From the NCBI GenBank assembly GCA_019634595.1, contig JAHCBC010000005.1, positions 124,001-188,000 of the forward strand: 64,000 bases of DNA, written 5' to 3'. The position numbers and the translations under genes are program-made. The stretch is from Akkermansiaceae bacterium. Lineage in GTDB: Bacteria; Verrucomicrobiota; Verrucomicrobiia; Verrucomicrobiales; Akkermansiaceae. The first letter of the stretch is position 1. Every line of letters begins with the position of its first letter. Below the pieces are notes generated by a model that was given only the letters and a program-made list of their open reading frames with translations, had not been told where the DNA came from and searched no databases. Positions 52,247 through 61,354 of this stretch are shown here, one piece after another.

Positions 52247-54361
52247 ATGCCTTCGCCCCCAGCCGGAACCAAGCCGCTCGTGATGACGCCGCACCAGGCG
52301 TTGCAACAGTACTTCGGCTTTTCCAAGTTCCTGGAGGGGCAGGAGGAGGTGGTGTCGCGGATCGTTTCCGGTGGTGACGGTCTGGTGGTTATGCCCACCG
52401 GCGGGGGAAAATCCCTCTGCTACCAGCTTCCCGCGCTGTGTTTCCACGGTGTCACGCTTGTCGTTTCCCCGCTCATCGCGCTGATGAAGGACCAGGTGGA
52501 CGCGCTGGTGGCTCGCGGCATCGCGGCGACCATGATCAACTCCACCCTCAACTGGGAGGAGCAGAAGGAGCGGCTGGATGGCATGCGGACCGGGAAATAC
52601 AAGCTGGTCTATGTGGCTCCGGAGCGTTTCCGCGCGGAGAGCTTCCTCAACGCGCTGCGCGGGGTGGAGGTGTCGCTTTTCGCGGTGGATGAGGCGCACT
52701 GCCTCAGCCAGTGGGGCCATGACTTCCGCCCGGACTACCTGCGGCTGGGGAAGGCGCTGGAGAAGATCGGCTGGCCGCAGTGCGTGGCCCTCACCGCCAC
52801 GGCTACCCCCGTCGTGCGGGAGGACATCCGCAACGTCCTGCAGCTCCGCGACGCGTTCGAGCAGGTCAGCGGATTCTCCCGGCCGAACCTTTCCCTGAAC
52901 ATCACCGCCGTGGACAAGGCGGCGAACAAGGACGAGCGCATGCGCAACGTCATCGCCGCGCACAAGACGGGCATCGTTTACTGCGCCACGCGCAAGAAGG
53001 TGGACAGCGTGTCCGAGACGCTGGCGAGCTGGGGCGTGAAATGCATCGCCTATCACGGCGGCATGAGCGACCAGGAGCGGGAAAGGGCGCAGGATCTTTT
53101 CATCACGCGCAAGGCGGATGTGGCCGTGGCGACCAACGCCTTCGGCATGGGCATCGACCGGGCTGATGTCCGCTTCGTCGTCCATTATGAGATCCCCGGA
53201 AGCGTGGAGGCCTACTACCAGGAGGCCGGGCGCGCCGGGCGGGACGGTGAAAGCGCCTACTGCGAGATGCTGTTCAACTACGCGGACACCCGCACGCAGG
53301 AGTTTTTCATCGAGGGGGCGAACCCCACCGTCGCGGTCATCCGCTCCATCTACCAATACCTCCTCAATGAGGCGGACCGCGACTACGAGGTGCACCGTAC
53401 CCTGGACGAGATCGCGGAGGGGGCGGAGGTGAAGAACCCCATGTCCGTGGGCAGCGCGCTCTCCACCTTGGCCCGCGCCGGCTACATCGAGCGGTTCGAC
53501 ATCCCCGGCAAGCGCGTGCGCGGCACCCGCCTGCTGAAGCCGCACACCCTCACCCGCCAACTGGAACTGGATGAGAACTCCATCGAGGAAAAGGACCGCC
53601 GCGACCGGGAGAAGCTGAAGGCGATGGTGGAGATGAGCTACTCCCGCATCTGCCGCCAGCAGTGGATCCTGACCTACTTCGGCGAGGACGACGGCAGCAC
53701 CTGCGGCACCTGTGACATCTGCCGGGAAGGCGGCGCGGGCACCGCACGGCCACCCACGGAGGAGGAGGCGCTCATTGTCCGGAAGGCGCTCAGCGGCGTC
53801 GCCCGCATGTCACGCCGGATCCCGGGCGGTTGGGAGGCGAAGTTCGGCCGCGGCCGCATCGTCCAGATGTTGGCGGGCAGCAAGTCCCAGGAAATCCTCT
53901 CCGCGAAGCTGGATGAACTCAGCACCTATGGCGCGCTCAAGGACAAGGGGGCTGGCTATGTGAACGCGCTCACCCGCTCCCTGTCGGATGCCGGTCTGGT
54001 TGTCACCGTCACCGGGGAGTATCCGCTGATGACCCTGACCCCCGCCGGGGAAAAGGTCATGCGCGGCGAGCGTGCCTACACCCTCCGCTGGCCGGACGCG
54101 GATGCGGGCGGAAAGCAGGTCAACCTGAAGGACCACGGCTTCGACGGCGGGCTGTATGCCATGCTGCGCGACCTGCGCGCGCGCATCGCCAAAAACGAGG
54201 ATGTGCCGCCCTACGTCGTCTTCAGCAACAAGGCGCTGGAGGGGCTGGCACGCTACCGCCCCGCCGATGCGGAGCAGGCCATGCAGGTCCCCGGCATCGG
54301 TGCCGGAAAGGCGCAGCGCTATCTGAAGCCGTTCCTGAAACTCATCTCCGGCTGGAAGTAA
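52247..54361 (+). CDS. recQ: ATP-dependent DNA helicase RecQ
   Basis: This is a 704-residue protein from ATG 52247; a TTG at 52232 and an ATG at 52283 are alternatives. The helicase domain (residues 15-340) has MPTGGGKSLCYQLP and the DEAH box VDEAHCLSQWGHDFRPDY. The RecQ C-terminal zinc-binding domain carries CGTCDIC. A winged-helix region and a HRDC domain (from about residue 630, YRPADAEQAMQVPGIG) complete it. It unwinds DNA in recombination and repair. Its stop TAA is provided by the GTAA of a half repeat element. Confidence 0.95.
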   Translation: MPSPPAGTKPLVMTPHQALQQYFGFSKFLEGQEEVVSRIVSGGDGLVVMPTGGGKSLCYQLPALCFHGVTLVVSPLIALMKDQVDALVARGIAATMINSTLNWEEQKERLDGMRTGKYKLVYVAPERFRAESFLNALRGVEVSLFAVDEAHCLSQWGHDFRPDYLRLGKALEKIGWPQCVALTATATPVVREDIRNVLQLRDAFEQVSGFSRPNLSLNITAVDKAANKDERMRNVIAAHKTGIVYCATRKKVDSVSETLASWGVKCIAYHGGMSDQERERAQDLFITRKADVAVATNAFGMGIDRADVRFVVHYEIPGSVEAYYQEAGRAGRDGESAYCEMLFNYADTRTQEFFIEGANPTVAVIRSIYQYLLNEADRDYEVHRTLDEIAEGAEVKNPMSVGSALSTLARAGYIERFDIPGKRVRGTRLLKPHTLTRQLELDENSIEEKDRRDREKLKAMVEMSYSRICRQQWILTYFGEDDGSTCGTCDICREGGAGTARPPTEEEALIVRKALSGVARMSRRIPGGWEAKFGRGRIVQMLAGSKSQEILSAKLDELSTYGALKDKGAGYVNALTRSLSDAGLVVTVTGEYPLMTLTPAGEKVMRGERAYTLRWPDADAGGKQVNLKDHGFDGGLYAMLRDLRARIAKNEDVPPYVVFSNKALEGLARYRPADAEQAMQVPGIGAGKAQRYLKPFLKLISGWK

Positions 54362-54387
54362 GGAGGGAGGACACTCCTCACTCCCGG
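54358..54387. repeat. Half REP element of the GTAAGGAGGGAGGACA family
   Basis: GTAAGGAGGGAGGACACTCC begins at the recQ stop and then degenerates (TCACTCCCGG) into the end of the convergent RodZ-like gene. There is no right arm. It indicates a decayed or solitary insertion. Confidence 0.7.
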
Positions 54388-55025
54388 ATGATCAGCGCGC
54401 GCGGTGGATTCCTCTGGGGTTCTTCGTGGGGGACTCCGGCGGTGGTGTGGGAAACATCGGGTTGACCGGGGGCGGAGGTGGAAACCGGCACCTGCGGACG
54501 TGGTTCCAGCTCTTCCGCCGGAGCTGCGGGGATGCCGTCCTCCCGGACCTCCGCCTTTTGCGGTGGTTCCTCATGGCCGAATTTCTCCTCCAGGAAATGG
54601 TAGCCCTTCACCGCGCCGATGATCAGACCGATGGTCAGCACCATGAGCCAAGCCGCGGACCATTGGTTGCCGCCGGATTCCTGCTTCTGTTCCTTCTTGC
54701 GTGGATCCTTCACCGGGCGTTTCGCCGCCGGCAGGACCGGCTCGCCTCCGGAGAACATCGGCTGCCAGGCCTCCCCGCTCACATAGGAGGCGGGTTCCAG
54801 CGCGTTCAGCCAAGGTTCGGCATCCACCTTCAGGTATTCGCTGTACTGGCGGAGGAAACTTTTCGCATACGTGGGGCTGGTGAAGACGGAGAAATCCTCC
54901 GCTTCCAGCGCCTCCACCACGCTGCGGGGGATGCGGGTGCGGAACACGACGTCATCCACCTCCAGGTCCGCCGCCTCCCGGGCCTCGCGCAGCCGCTTGC
55001 CGATCTGGTAACAGACTTCCTCCAC
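54378..55025 (-). CDS. RodZ-like helix-turn-helix membrane protein
   Basis: This 215-residue protein begins with a Cro-like HTH of the RodZ type (residues 5-75: IGKRLREAREAADLEVDDV, SPTYAKSFLRQYSEYL). A basic linker and one membrane segment (about 125-147, AAWLMVLTIGLIIGAV) follow, then a proline-rich periplasmic tail. This is the topology of RodZ, the MreB-binding shape protein, though the periplasmic part is short. It is convergent with recQ. Confidence 0.8.
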   Translation of the reverse strand: MEEVCYQIGKRLREAREAADLEVDDVVFRTRIPRSVVEALEAEDFSVFTSPTYAKSFLRQYSEYLKVDAEPWLNALEPASYVSGEAWQPMFSGGEPVLPAAKRPVKDPRKKEQKQESGGNQWSAAWLMVLTIGLIIGAVKGYHFLEEKFGHEEPPQKAEVREDGIPAAPAEELEPRPQVPVSTSAPGQPDVSHTTAGVPHEEPQRNPPRALIIRE

Positions 55026-55115
55026 GGAACCATATCATACATGGATCACCCCGCGGCGCAAGCACGCGGCATTGCCATTTGACGGCGTGGCGGCTTGGAG
55101 GCATCCTCCGCCGCG

Positions 55116-55595
55116 ATGTCTGCTCCGAAACACGTGCTCTTCGTCTGCACCGGCAATACCTGCCGCAGCCCCATGGCGGAGGGTCTGTTCCGGAAGGCGG
55201 CCGCCGGGCGCGGTGACTACGCCGTCAGCTCCGCCGGTGTCTCCGCATCGAAGGGCACACCCGCCAGTCCGGAGACGGTCATGATCCTGAAAAAGCGCGG
55301 CGCGGATCTCGGCAAGTTCGGCAGCCGTCTGGTGTCGAAGGCCATCCTGGAGGAGGCCACCCATGTTTTCGCCATGACGCGCAGCCACCTCCAGACCCTG
55401 GAGGCGCGTTTCCCGGAGTATTCGGACAAGTTCCACCTCGTCCGTGAATTCGCCGGCATTCCGGAAAAAGGCGGCCACATCGACGTCCCGGACCCCATCG
55501 GCATGGGCAATGCCGCCTACATGGAAACCGCACGGGTGCTGGAGGAAGCCATCCCCACCATCATCGCCTACATCGACAGCACGCACAAGGCGTGA
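55116..55595 (+). CDS. Low molecular weight protein-arginine phosphatase-like
   Basis: This is a 159-residue protein from ATG 55116. GGAGG at 55097-55101 lies 14 bases upstream and disfavours a TTG at 55095. The P-loop is CTGNTCRSPMAE, C11 to E22. The threonine at position 15, where tyrosine phosphatases have isoleucine, is the residue that makes YwlE specific for phosphoarginine. The general acid lies in VPDPIGMG. Predicted role: removal of phosphoarginine from proteins. An McsB kinase is not in the window. It is followed by ptsH. Confidence 0.85.
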   Translation: MSAPKHVLFVCTGNTCRSPMAEGLFRKAAAGRGDYAVSSAGVSASKGTPASPETVMILKKRGADLGKFGSRLVSKAILEEATHVFAMTRSHLQTLEARFPEYSDKFHLVREFAGIPEKGGHIDVPDPIGMGNAAYMETARVLEEAIPTIIAYIDSTHKA

Positions 55596-55707
55596 CGGGC
55601 GTGTGCCTCCGGTTCCGCTCCGGCACTGGCGGATTCCGAGGGGGTAACTTTTGCCTTGGATGCCCCGCATCCGCTTCCTAGAGTGCCCCGGCGACAGCTA
55701 CCATTCC

Positions 55708-55974
55708 ATGGCCAAAAAAGACTTCACGATCCTCAACAAACTCGGCATCCACGCGCGGCCCGCAGCCCAGTTCGTCAAAACAGCGAACCGCTTCCAATCC
55801 GATATTTTCGTGGAAAAAGACGGCGAAGAGGTCGATGGCAAGAGCATCATGGGCCTGATGATGCTGGCCGCAGGCCACGGCTCCGTCATTTCCGTCAATG
55901 CGGAAGGCACGGACGCGGACGCCGCGCTCGCCGCCATCGGGGACCTGATCGAGCGCAAGTTCGAGGAAGATTGA
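55708..55974 (+). CDS. ptsH: Phosphocarrier protein HPr
   Basis: This 88-residue protein has the phosphorylation site H15 in GIHARPAAQF and the regulatory serine S46 in DGKSIMGLMML. It accepts phosphate from enzyme I. The S46 site suggests control by HPr kinase, not in the window. It is followed at 91 bases by ptsI. Confidence 0.93.
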   Translation: MAKKDFTILNKLGIHARPAAQFVKTANRFQSDIFVEKDGEEVDGKSIMGLMMLAAGHGSVISVNAEGTDADAALAAIGDLIERKFEED

Positions 55975-56065
55975 CCACCCTCCGGGGATGGGAGGTGATA
56001 TGGCCTCCCGAAATTTGATCCTTGCCCGGGAGGCGGTGGGACGACCACGCTGGGGTAGATAAGAA

Positions 56066-57835
56066 ATGGTGGCGCGCGAACCTGAGCGGGAAATCATCTA
56101 CGAGGGTATTCCAGCCTCGCCGGGCATCGCCATATCCCCGGTTCATGTCATCGCCAGGGGCTTTTCCGCACCGGAGGTCTATGAGATCGACGAGGAGGAT
56201 GTGGAGGGCGAGCAACAGCGCTTCCGCGACGCGGTTGATCTGACGAAGCAGCAGCTCGTCGAGCTGCAGAACCGCCTGGAGAGCCTGGCGGGGGATGCGG
56301 AGCAGGCCATTTTCGAGGCCCACGTGATGCTGCTGGAGGATAAGGCGGTCACGGAGAAAGTCATCGACGCGATCAGCAGGCGGCAGCAGAACGCGGAATA
56401 CGCCTTCTACGCCGTGATGCAGAATTTCCTGGAGGCCATGCGGCGTATTTCCGACCCGTACCTCCGCGAGCGCACGGCGGACATCGAGGACGTTTCCCAG
56501 CGTGTCCTGAGGAATTTCCGCCCGGATGAAGAGGTGCGCCCGGCGATGCCGGATGACCGCCATATCCTGGTGGCCTATGATCTTTCCCCGTCGGACACGG
56601 CGTCGATGGACCGCAAGCACGTGCTCGGCTTCGCCACGGAGCAGGGGAGCGTGAACGCCCACACCGCCATCCTCGCCCGTGCCTTGGGCATCCCCGCCGT
56701 CGTCGGTCTGGACGGCGCGGTCATCGACATCCAGGCACTGGCCCCGGCCATCCTCGATGGCTACACCGGAAAACTCATCCTCCACCCCAGCGAGGAGACA
56801 CGCCGTCACTACGATGAACTCCAGGCGAGCAAGGAACGTGTCCGCACCGCCCTGGAAAAGATGCGCGGAAAGGCCACGGAAACGACCGATGGCCGCGCGC
56901 TCACCGTTTCCGCCAACATCGAGCTGGTGAACGAGCTTTCCCTGGTGAAGAGCAGCGGCGCGAAAGGCGTCGGCCTCTACCGCACCGAGTTCCTCCTCCT
57001 CAACAGCGGCGGAAAGGAAATGCCTGATGAACTCCAGCAGGAGGAAGTCTATGCCCGCGTGGCGAAGGCCATGGCACCGCACCCGGTCATCATCCGCACG
57101 CTGGACGCCGGTGGTGACAAGCTGCCCGTGGAACCGACCGATCCGGAGCCGAACCCATTCCTCGGCTGGCGCGGCATCCGCGTTTCCCTTTCCCGTCCGG
57201 CCATGTTCCGGGACCAGCTCCGCGCCATCCTCCGCGCCAGCGCGAAGGGGAAAATGGCCGTCATGTTCCCGCTCATCTCCGGTCTGTCGGAAGTCCGGCA
57301 GGGCCGTGAGATGCTCAACCGCTGCATGGATGAGCTGGACAAGGAAGGCGTCCCCTTCGACCCGAAGCTGCCCATGGGCATCATGATCGAGGTTCCGTCC
57401 GCCGCTGTCTGCGCGGACATCCTCGCTCCGGAGGTCGATTTCTTCTCCATCGGCACGAATGACCTGATCCAGTACACGGTCGCCGTGGACCGGGTGAACC
57501 CCCACGTCGCGGACCTCTACCGGCCCACCCACCCCGCGGTCATCCGCCTGATCAAGCGCACCATCGACGCCGGTCTGGACAACGGCATCTGGACGGGTAT
57601 CTGCGGTGAGATCGCCGGTGACATCCGCCTCACCCCGCTGCTCATCGGCCTGCGTGTCGAGGAACTGTCCGTTGGGCCGCTGCAGGTTTCACGCGTCGGC
57701 CAGGCCATCCGTTCGCTCAGCCACGCCGACTGCGCCGCCATGGCCGCGGAGGCCCTGAAGCTCTCCAACAGCCAGGCCATCATGGACCTGTCCCTGGGCC
57801 TCGCCCGGAAGCACTACGGAGATCTGCTGGATTGA
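56066..57835 (+). CDS. ptsI: PEP-protein phosphotransferase (enzyme I)
   Basis: This 589-residue protein is complete. The phosphohistidine is H199 in GSVNAHTAILARALGIP. The PEP-binding domain shows GLYRTEFLLL, LDAGGDKLP, the GTNDLIQYT signature and the C-terminal GICGEIAGD with the active-site cysteine. It takes phosphate from PEP and passes it to HPr. No sugar-specific EII is visible, so the system may be regulatory here. A REPIN-like element starts 2 bases after its stop. Confidence 0.95.
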   Translation: MVAREPEREIIYEGIPASPGIAISPVHVIARGFSAPEVYEIDEEDVEGEQQRFRDAVDLTKQQLVELQNRLESLAGDAEQAIFEAHVMLLEDKAVTEKVIDAISRRQQNAEYAFYAVMQNFLEAMRRISDPYLRERTADIEDVSQRVLRNFRPDEEVRPAMPDDRHILVAYDLSPSDTASMDRKHVLGFATEQGSVNAHTAILARALGIPAVVGLDGAVIDIQALAPAILDGYTGKLILHPSEETRRHYDELQASKERVRTALEKMRGKATETTDGRALTVSANIELVNELSLVKSSGAKGVGLYRTEFLLLNSGGKEMPDELQQEEVYARVAKAMAPHPVIIRTLDAGGDKLPVEPTDPEPNPFLGWRGIRVSLSRPAMFRDQLRAILRASAKGKMAVMFPLISGLSEVRQGREMLNRCMDELDKEGVPFDPKLPMGIMIEVPSAAVCADILAPEVDFFSIGTNDLIQYTVAVDRVNPHVADLYRPTHPAVIRLIKRTIDAGLDNGIWTGICGEIAGDIRLTPLLIGLRVEELSVGPLQVSRVGQAIRSLSHADCAAMAAEALKLSNSQAIMDLSLGLARKHYGDLLD

Positions 57836-57836
57836 G

Positions 57837-58099
57837 GTAAGGAGGGAGGACATTGCGGCAGAGCCGCTATGTCCGCTTCGCTCCCATTCCTGTCCTCCGG
57901 CTGCAATGGCGATAAAAGAAGGAGAGGTGTTCAGTTTTCAGGAAAGAGAAGAAGGCTGACCGCAAATCCTGCGAATAAACCGAATCTTGAAGAGGTCCGC
58001 AAATAGCCTTTGCGCCTTCTTCGCGACCTTAGCGTCTTCGCGTTGAATCTATGATGATTGCCAATGCCGCCGGTGGACAGGAGTGTCCACCCTCCTTAC
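57837..58099. repeat. REPIN-like element, GTAAGGAGGGAGGACA family, copy C (expanded hairpin)
   Basis: The left arm begins GTAAGGAGGGAGGACATTGC. Instead of the short CTCC loop it contains about 30 extra bases (GCGGCAGAGCCGCTATGTCC and more) that fold further. The right arm, ending CCACCCTCCTTAC at 58099, is of the short type. The spacer contains CTTCGCGACCTTAGCGTCTT, similar to copy A. It fills the space between convergent ptsI and trpB. Confidence 0.85.
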
Positions 58100-58102
58100 T
58101 CC

Positions 58103-59305
58103 TCACACCCCGCCGAGCAGATGCCTCGCCGCTTGCTCGACATCCTTGTCACCGCGGCCGGAGAGGTTCGCGATGATGATGGAGTCCTTCGGCAGGCTGC
58201 CGGCGATCTTCGAGACGTAGGCCATGGCGTGGGATGACTCCAGCGCGGGGATGATGCCCTCGCAGTGGGCCAGTTCCTTGAAGGCGGCCAGCGCCTCGTC
58301 ATCCGTGGCGTAGGTGTATTCCACCCGTCCCATGTTCTGGAGGTAGGCGTGCTCCGGCCCCACGGCGGCGTAGTCCAGACCGGCTGAAATGGAGTGGGTG
58401 AGCTGGATTTGGCCGTCCTCATCCGCCAGCAGCCAGGTCTTCGTGCCTTGCAGCACGCCCAGCTTGCCGCCCTGGAAACGCGCGGCATGGCGTTCCGGGA
58501 TGATGCCGTCACCCCCAGCCTCCACGCCCACCATGCGGACGTTTTCATCGCCCAGGAACGGATGGAACAGGCCGATGGCGTTTGAGCCGCCACCGACGCA
58601 GGCGACCAGCAGGTCAGGCAGGCGGCCTTCCTTTTTCAGGATTTGTTCCCGGGCCTCCACACCGATCACCCGGTGGAAATCCCGCACGATCATCGGGAAA
58701 GGATGCGATCCCAGCGCGGAGCCGAGGATGTAGTGGGTGTGGTCCACGGTGGCCACCCAGTCGCGCATCGCCTCGTTGACGGCTTCTTTCAAAGTCGCCT
58801 GGCCGGCGGTCACCGCCCGGACCTCCGCGCCCATCAGGCGCATGCGGGCCACGTTCAGAGCCTGGCGCTCCATGTCCACCGCCCCCATATAGACCACACA
58901 CTCCATGCCGAAGCGCGCGCAGACGGTGGCGGTCGCCACGCCGTGCTGTCCCGCGCCGGTTTCCGCGATGATGCGCTTCTTGCCCAGGCGCTTCGCCAGC
59001 AGGATCTGGCCGATGGCGTTGTTGATCTTGTGCGCGCCGGTGTGGAGCAGATCCTCCCGTTTCAGGTAGATTTTCGCCCCGCCCAGCTTTTCCGTCCATC
59101 GCTCCGCGAAATACAACGGGGTGGGACGGCCCACGTAGTCCGTGAGCAGGGCGTTCAGCTCGTCGTGGAAGGCGGGATCATTCTTCGCGGCCTCATAGGC
59201 CACTGACAGATCCTGCAGCGGGGTCATCAGTGTTTCCGGGACGAACATGCCGCCGAACCGGCCGAAGTGGCCGGTGGCGTCTGGGGTGATGGTAGCGGCT
59301 GCCAT
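58103..59305 (-). CDS. trpB: Tryptophan synthase beta chain
   Basis: This 400-residue protein has all hallmarks of TrpB1: GRFGGMFVPETLM at the start, GRPTPLYFAERW, the PLP-binding K93 in HTGAHKINN, AETGAGQHGVATATVCA and CVGGGSNAIGLFHPF. It joins indole and serine. No trpA or other trp genes are in the window. The coding end is 4 bases from a repeat element. Confidence 0.96.
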   Translation of the reverse strand: MAAATITPDATGHFGRFGGMFVPETLMTPLQDLSVAYEAAKNDPAFHDELNALLTDYVGRPTPLYFAERWTEKLGGAKIYLKREDLLHTGAHKINNAIGQILLAKRLGKKRIIAETGAGQHGVATATVCARFGMECVVYMGAVDMERQALNVARMRLMGAEVRAVTAGQATLKEAVNEAMRDWVATVDHTHYILGSALGSHPFPMIVRDFHRVIGVEAREQILKKEGRLPDLLVACVGGGSNAIGLFHPFLGDENVRMVGVEAGGDGIIPERHAARFQGGKLGVLQGTKTWLLADEDGQIQLTHSISAGLDYAAVGPEHAYLQNMGRVEYTYATDDEALAAFKELAHCEGIIPALESSHAMAYVSKIAGSLPKDSIIIANLSGRGDKDVEQAARHLLGGV

Positions 59306-59415
59306 GTCCCCGCAGCATCCCGTGGGAACGGGGGGGATTCAAGGGCGAATGCGGAGCGCTTTCCCGATGCGATGCCTCATGACCCGGGAAATCAAGCGAA
59401 CCCTTTCATCCGGAT

Positions 59416-60681
59416 ATGCCGCCGCATTTTCACCCGCGGAAGCTTGCAGCGGCTGCGTGGAGCAGGCAGTCTGGCGATGTGTCAGATACGACGGAAAAGG
59501 CCCGCAGGTGGAATGGTTACGTGTGCCCGGATTGCCGGTTCGTGTTCCGTGTGCCGCGGGACCATGATGGTCGTGGGGTGATCTGCCCTAGCTGCCGCAG
59601 GATGCTGAGGGTGCCCGCCGCCGGTGAGGCGACCCCGCCGTTGGTCGAAAAGAAGATCGAGAAAATCGCACCCGTCAGCCTGCCGGAGTCCTTCCAGCGC
59701 GCGCGGGAGAGAAAAGCGGCGGAGGGCGGGGCGGTTCCAGCCCCCGCAGGGGAGGCCAGGCGCCGCCGGAAGCAATCCAGGGACGATGACCAACCGGACT
59801 GGGACAAAGTCCCGGCGGAGCGGTTGGTCCGTGTGGGCAAGCACAGGAAATCGGGCAAAGGACGGTGGTGGATCGCCGGTCTGCTGGCTTCCGTTGTGGT
59901 GGCGGCATTGATCGTGGTCGCGGTTCGGGAGGATCCGGAAGTGGAACCCATCGCCATCGCCATCGCCCCGGTCCGGGAGGCTCCCGTGGCGGCCCCGCGG
60001 CCCGCTCCCGAAGTGACCGACCTGCCGCAGGAGATGAACCGCAGCGAGTCGGAAATCATCGCGGAACTGGAACCCCTCACCCGGGGATTCCTGGAGGCGG
60101 ACACCGTCGGAAAGCTGCTGCCTTTCGTGAGGGACGCCGGCAGGGTGGGGGAGAAAATACGCGCCTGGTATCCGGATGGGAAAGTGCCCGCGCCGGGCAT
60201 GAGCGCCTTCAACACCAGTAATGCGCTCGCCTACCGGGGCCGGCTCATCTCGCTCTCCGTCCGCACGAATGACTTCGAGGAAAAGCAGATCGCATTCATC
60301 CGGGGGGAGGACGGACTGAAGATCGACTGGGAGAGCTACGTGGCGTGGTCGGAGATGCCCTGGCAGCGGTTCATCTCGGAAAAGCCGGAGCGGCCCGTGT
60401 TGTTCAGGGTCACGCTGAAGATGCTGGAATACTATAATTTCGGCTTCGGTGATGAGAGGAAATGGCAGTCCTATGAACTCCGCTCCCCGGACCGTGAGCA
60501 TGTCCTCTATGGCTATGTGAGGCAGGATTCCCCGTTGAATGACAAGCTCCGTCCGCTGGATGCGAAATCCTCCCGGATGGTCACCGTGAAACTGAAATAC
60601 ATCCCCGGTGAGGAAAAAAGAAACCAGGTGGTCATCGACGGGCTGATTTCCGACGGCTGGGTGGAAGACGCCGGGGATTGA
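59416..60681 (+). CDS. Hypothetical protein with N-terminal zinc ribbon and one membrane segment
   Basis: This 421-residue protein has two CxxC knuckles (YVCPDCRFVFRVP and VICPSCRRMLRVP) at about residues 36-62. A basic linker is followed by a membrane segment (about 152-170, WWIAGLLASVVVAALIVVAV). The C-terminal 220 residues form a beta/alpha domain ending GLISDGWVEDAGD. No known family. The start is ATG 59416; a GTG about 60 bases on is possible. It probably faces the periplasm with its large domain. Confidence 0.78.
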   Translation: MPPHFHPRKLAAAAWSRQSGDVSDTTEKARRWNGYVCPDCRFVFRVPRDHDGRGVICPSCRRMLRVPAAGEATPPLVEKKIEKIAPVSLPESFQRARERKAAEGGAVPAPAGEARRRRKQSRDDDQPDWDKVPAERLVRVGKHRKSGKGRWWIAGLLASVVVAALIVVAVREDPEVEPIAIAIAPVREAPVAAPRPAPEVTDLPQEMNRSESEIIAELEPLTRGFLEADTVGKLLPFVRDAGRVGEKIRAWYPDGKVPAPGMSAFNTSNALAYRGRLISLSVRTNDFEEKQIAFIRGEDGLKIDWESYVAWSEMPWQRFISEKPERPVLFRVTLKMLEYYNFGFGDERKWQSYELRSPDREHVLYGYVRQDSPLNDKLRPLDAKSSRMVTVKLKYIPGEEKRNQVVIDGLISDGWVEDAGD

Positions 60682-60707
60682 ACGGCGCTGCCTGGAGGGG
60701 CCATTCC

Positions 60708-61178
60708 TCAGGAGTGGCTCTCCGGCTGGCCGTCCGTTTCCACTGGGCTTTGCTGGGGGAGCCGGGGCTTCAGCAGGTCGAAACGGGAGGCACAGTACAT
60801 GCAGCGGAACGTCTGCGTGAAGATCAGGCTGAACACCGCGGACGTCGCATGGTCCAGCGGGAAGATCCGCGTTGCCTTCGGATGGACGTGTGCCCTGGAT
60901 CCGGCGAGCGGTGTCCCCTTGCAGAGCGGGCAGAGGACTTTCCGCCGGTTCAGGAATGAGATCAGGGTGGTGATGGCATAGGCGGCCACGCTGCCGATCA
61001 GGATTTTGGTGCTCCTGGGAGTCGGTTCCATCAGGAGGATGGGGATGCAGGTCAGCACCGCAACCCCAGACAGCCAGTTGAGGAACACCACGATCTGCGC
61101 CCATACAAATGGCGCCCTGAACGGCACCGAGCGCAGGCGTGCGGGTGTGGCTGGTTGAGAGGGTGATGGAGGGGCCAA
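60708..61178 (-). CDS. Hypothetical membrane protein with two CxxC pairs
   Basis: This 156-residue protein has two hydrophobic segments (about residues 27-48 and 61-75), then a cytoplasmic or periplasmic part with two CxxC pairs (LCPLCKGTPL and CMYCASRFD). These could form a zinc site or a redox pair. It is convergent with the zinc-ribbon gene and divergent from mdh. Confidence 0.72.
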   Translation of the reverse strand: MAPPSPSQPATPARLRSVPFRAPFVWAQIVVFLNWLSGVAVLTCIPILLMEPTPRSTKILIGSVAAYAITTLISFLNRRKVLCPLCKGTPLAGSRAHVHPKATRIFPLDHATSAVFSLIFTQTFRCMYCASRFDLLKPRLPQQSPVETDGQPESHS

Positions 61179-61354
61179 GGGGATCCGCTGTGTTTTGGCG
61201 GTGCCAGCATTCCGCAGCCATACTGCGTTGGCAAGCCCCGAAGGGAGAGCCCGCGGCGGCCGCTTTTTCCCTTGGCCAAGGATGCAGGTTGACCTGCCGG
61301 AGGACGAAACCTAAACAGGTATCACTACCACTCTCATTCCATTCCCCATTACCA

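Noticed and set aside
51653..53560. Minus-strand open frame of 635 codons across recQ
   Set aside because: Only its last 95 codons, before recQ begins, look like protein; the rest mirrors the RecQ helicase domain.
55895..57532. Minus-strand open frame of 545 codons over ptsI
   Set aside because: ptsI on the plus strand has every signature motif; the opposite frame has none.
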